A stretch of DNA of 7,151 nt from an uncultured Flavobacteriales bacterium. GTDB lineage: Bacteria > Bacteroidota > Bacteroidia > CAIKAF01. The notes under the pieces were generated by a model. It searched no databases. It was given only the letters and a program-made list of their open reading frames with translations, and was not told the DNA's origin. Where the stretch lies: positions 1 through 7,151 of the forward strand of contig CALEWF010000110.1 of assembly GCA_937925455.1 (NCBI GenBank), given 5' to 3'. Below are positions 6,944 to 7,151 of this stretch, piece after piece. The position numbers and the translations under genes are program-made. Position 1 is the first letter of the stretch. Every line of letters begins with the position of its first letter.

Positions 6944-6962
6944 TCCGCCCCCATAGGGCGGA
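6944..6962. repeat. 7-bp hairpin at the right edge of the GC-rich block
   Basis: TCCGCCC (6944-6950) is exactly complementary to GGGCGGA (6956-6962), with a 5-base loop CCATA. It lies precisely at the point where the GC-rich block gives way to AT-rich sequence and the tandem array. Downstream bases are TAATTTG, a poor T-tract, so a terminator role is possible but weak. It may mark the element's boundary. Confidence 0.7.
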
Positions 6963-6963
6963 T

Positions 6964-7095
6964 AATTTGAAGATGAATTATTTTGAAAATGAATCAATTT
7001 GGAAATGAATCAATTTGGAAATGAGTCAATTTGGAAATGAGTCAATTTGGAAATGAGTCAATTTGGAAATGAGTTGATTTGAAGATGTGTTGATT
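6964..7095. repeat. Tandem array of 16-bp units (seven full copies plus decayed ends)
   Basis: The unit is GARTCAATTTGGAAAT. Full copies begin at 6975, 6991, 7007, 7023, 7039, 7055 and 7071. The five central copies (6991-7070) are identical except at the third base: two have GAATC and three have GAGTC. The outer copies are diverged (6975-6990 differs at three positions from the GAATC form; 7071-7086 has TTGATTTGAAGAT), and partial copies lie at 6964-6974 and 7087-7095. A 16-base period cycles through all three frames and both strands meet stops, so it is not coding. A homogeneous centre with decayed edges is typical of an array that expands and contracts by slippage or recombination. Confidence 0.92.
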
Positions 7096-7151
7096 GTATT
7101 GTATTCGTAATTCGTTAATCCCAAATTATGCATTAGAAAACCGGATATAAT
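7096..7151 (+). other. AT-rich tail to window end, no recognisable gene
   Basis: These bases follow the tandem array and contain only a short near-duplicate, ATTCGTA then ATTCGTTA (7103-7117), and a TTGTATTGTATT stretch before it. No start codon with a credible frame, no promoter pattern I would defend, and no terminator can be seen before the window ends. Confidence 0.5.

Larger units (their letters stand above)
6801..6962. repeat. GC-rich palindromic intergenic element (probable dispersed repeat)
   Basis: A block of about 160 bases stands out by composition: a hand count gives 110 G or C in positions 6801-6960 (about 69%), while the flanking genes and spacers are AT-rich. It holds a long inverted repeat (6844-6903), a short hairpin at its right edge (6944-6962), and internal repeats such as CGTGCCCT (6871-6878 and 6893-6900), GGGCTT (6903-6908 and 6918-6923) and GGGGCT (6809-6814 and 6832-6837). 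The minus strand is open here, but the translation is Arg/Gly/Pro-rich, is not recognisable and follows the hairpin. Its borders are sharp. A structured, dispersed intergenic repeat or a non-autonomous mobile sequence is the best guess; a structured RNA is an alternative. Function is unknown and no copy number could be determined. Confidence 0.6.

Noticed and set aside
6760..6954. A 64-residue minus-strand open frame through the GC-rich block
   Set aside because: It owes its openness to high G+C, is Arg/Gly/Pro-rich with no recognisable domain, and coincides with the inverted repeat; no ribosome site or signal supports it.
6844..6962. Intrinsic transcription terminator for the operon
   Set aside because: The stems are strong, but neither is followed by a T-run on the plus strand. 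On the minus strand the sequence beyond the left edge of the block is AT-rich but is not adjacent to the stem.
6975..7086. Each tandem unit as a promoter
   Set aside because: TCAATTTG misses the invariant A of TAnnTTTG in every core copy, and no gene start is visible downstream in the window.
6964..7095. CRISPR array
   Set aside because: The 16-base units follow each other directly with no unique spacers and no cas gene is nearby.

Overview
The window looks like a stretch of a Bacteroidota chromosome. This is inferred from AT-rich genes, weak or absent Shine-Dalgarno sequences, a guaB-linked trio of parvulin-type periplasmic folding factors, and protein sequences that resemble Bacteroidota versions of these families. 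The genus cannot be told from the sequence alone.

Layout: six genes, all on the plus strand and tightly packed, fill positions 2-6736. First is the 3' two thirds of guaB (IMP dehydrogenase), cut by the window edge. Next comes a 651-residue secreted peptidylprolyl isomerase with two parvulin domains, then a 284-residue lipoprotein that looks like a SurA relative whose parvulin domain has lost its catalytic residues, then a 450-residue SurA-type chaperone. These are followed by a MoxR-family AAA+ ATPase and a soluble inorganic pyrophosphatase (ppa). Gaps are 35, 4, -4 (ATGA overlap), 34 and 3 bases, so one or two transcripts are likely. The three folding factors probably act together in the periplasm on outer-membrane protein biogenesis. 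guaB, the MoxR ATPase and ppa are cytoplasmic; guaB and ppa are housekeeping genes of nucleotide and pyrophosphate metabolism.

The last 415 bases (6737-7151) contain no credible gene and are the most unusual part. A block of about 160 bases (6801-6962) is about 69% G+C by hand count, in an otherwise AT-rich region. It contains a 20-bp inverted repeat with a single bulged base and a second 7-bp hairpin at its right edge. Immediately after it is an array of seven 16-bp tandem units (6975-7086) with decayed partial copies on both sides. The two parts together look like a composite intergenic repeat element that may recur elsewhere in the genome. No database search could be run.

No tRNA, rRNA, CRISPR array, transposase or convincing sigma-factor promoter was found. 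The coding part is a fairly ordinary housekeeping and envelope-biogenesis neighbourhood; the 3' intergenic repeat is the best candidate for something undescribed.
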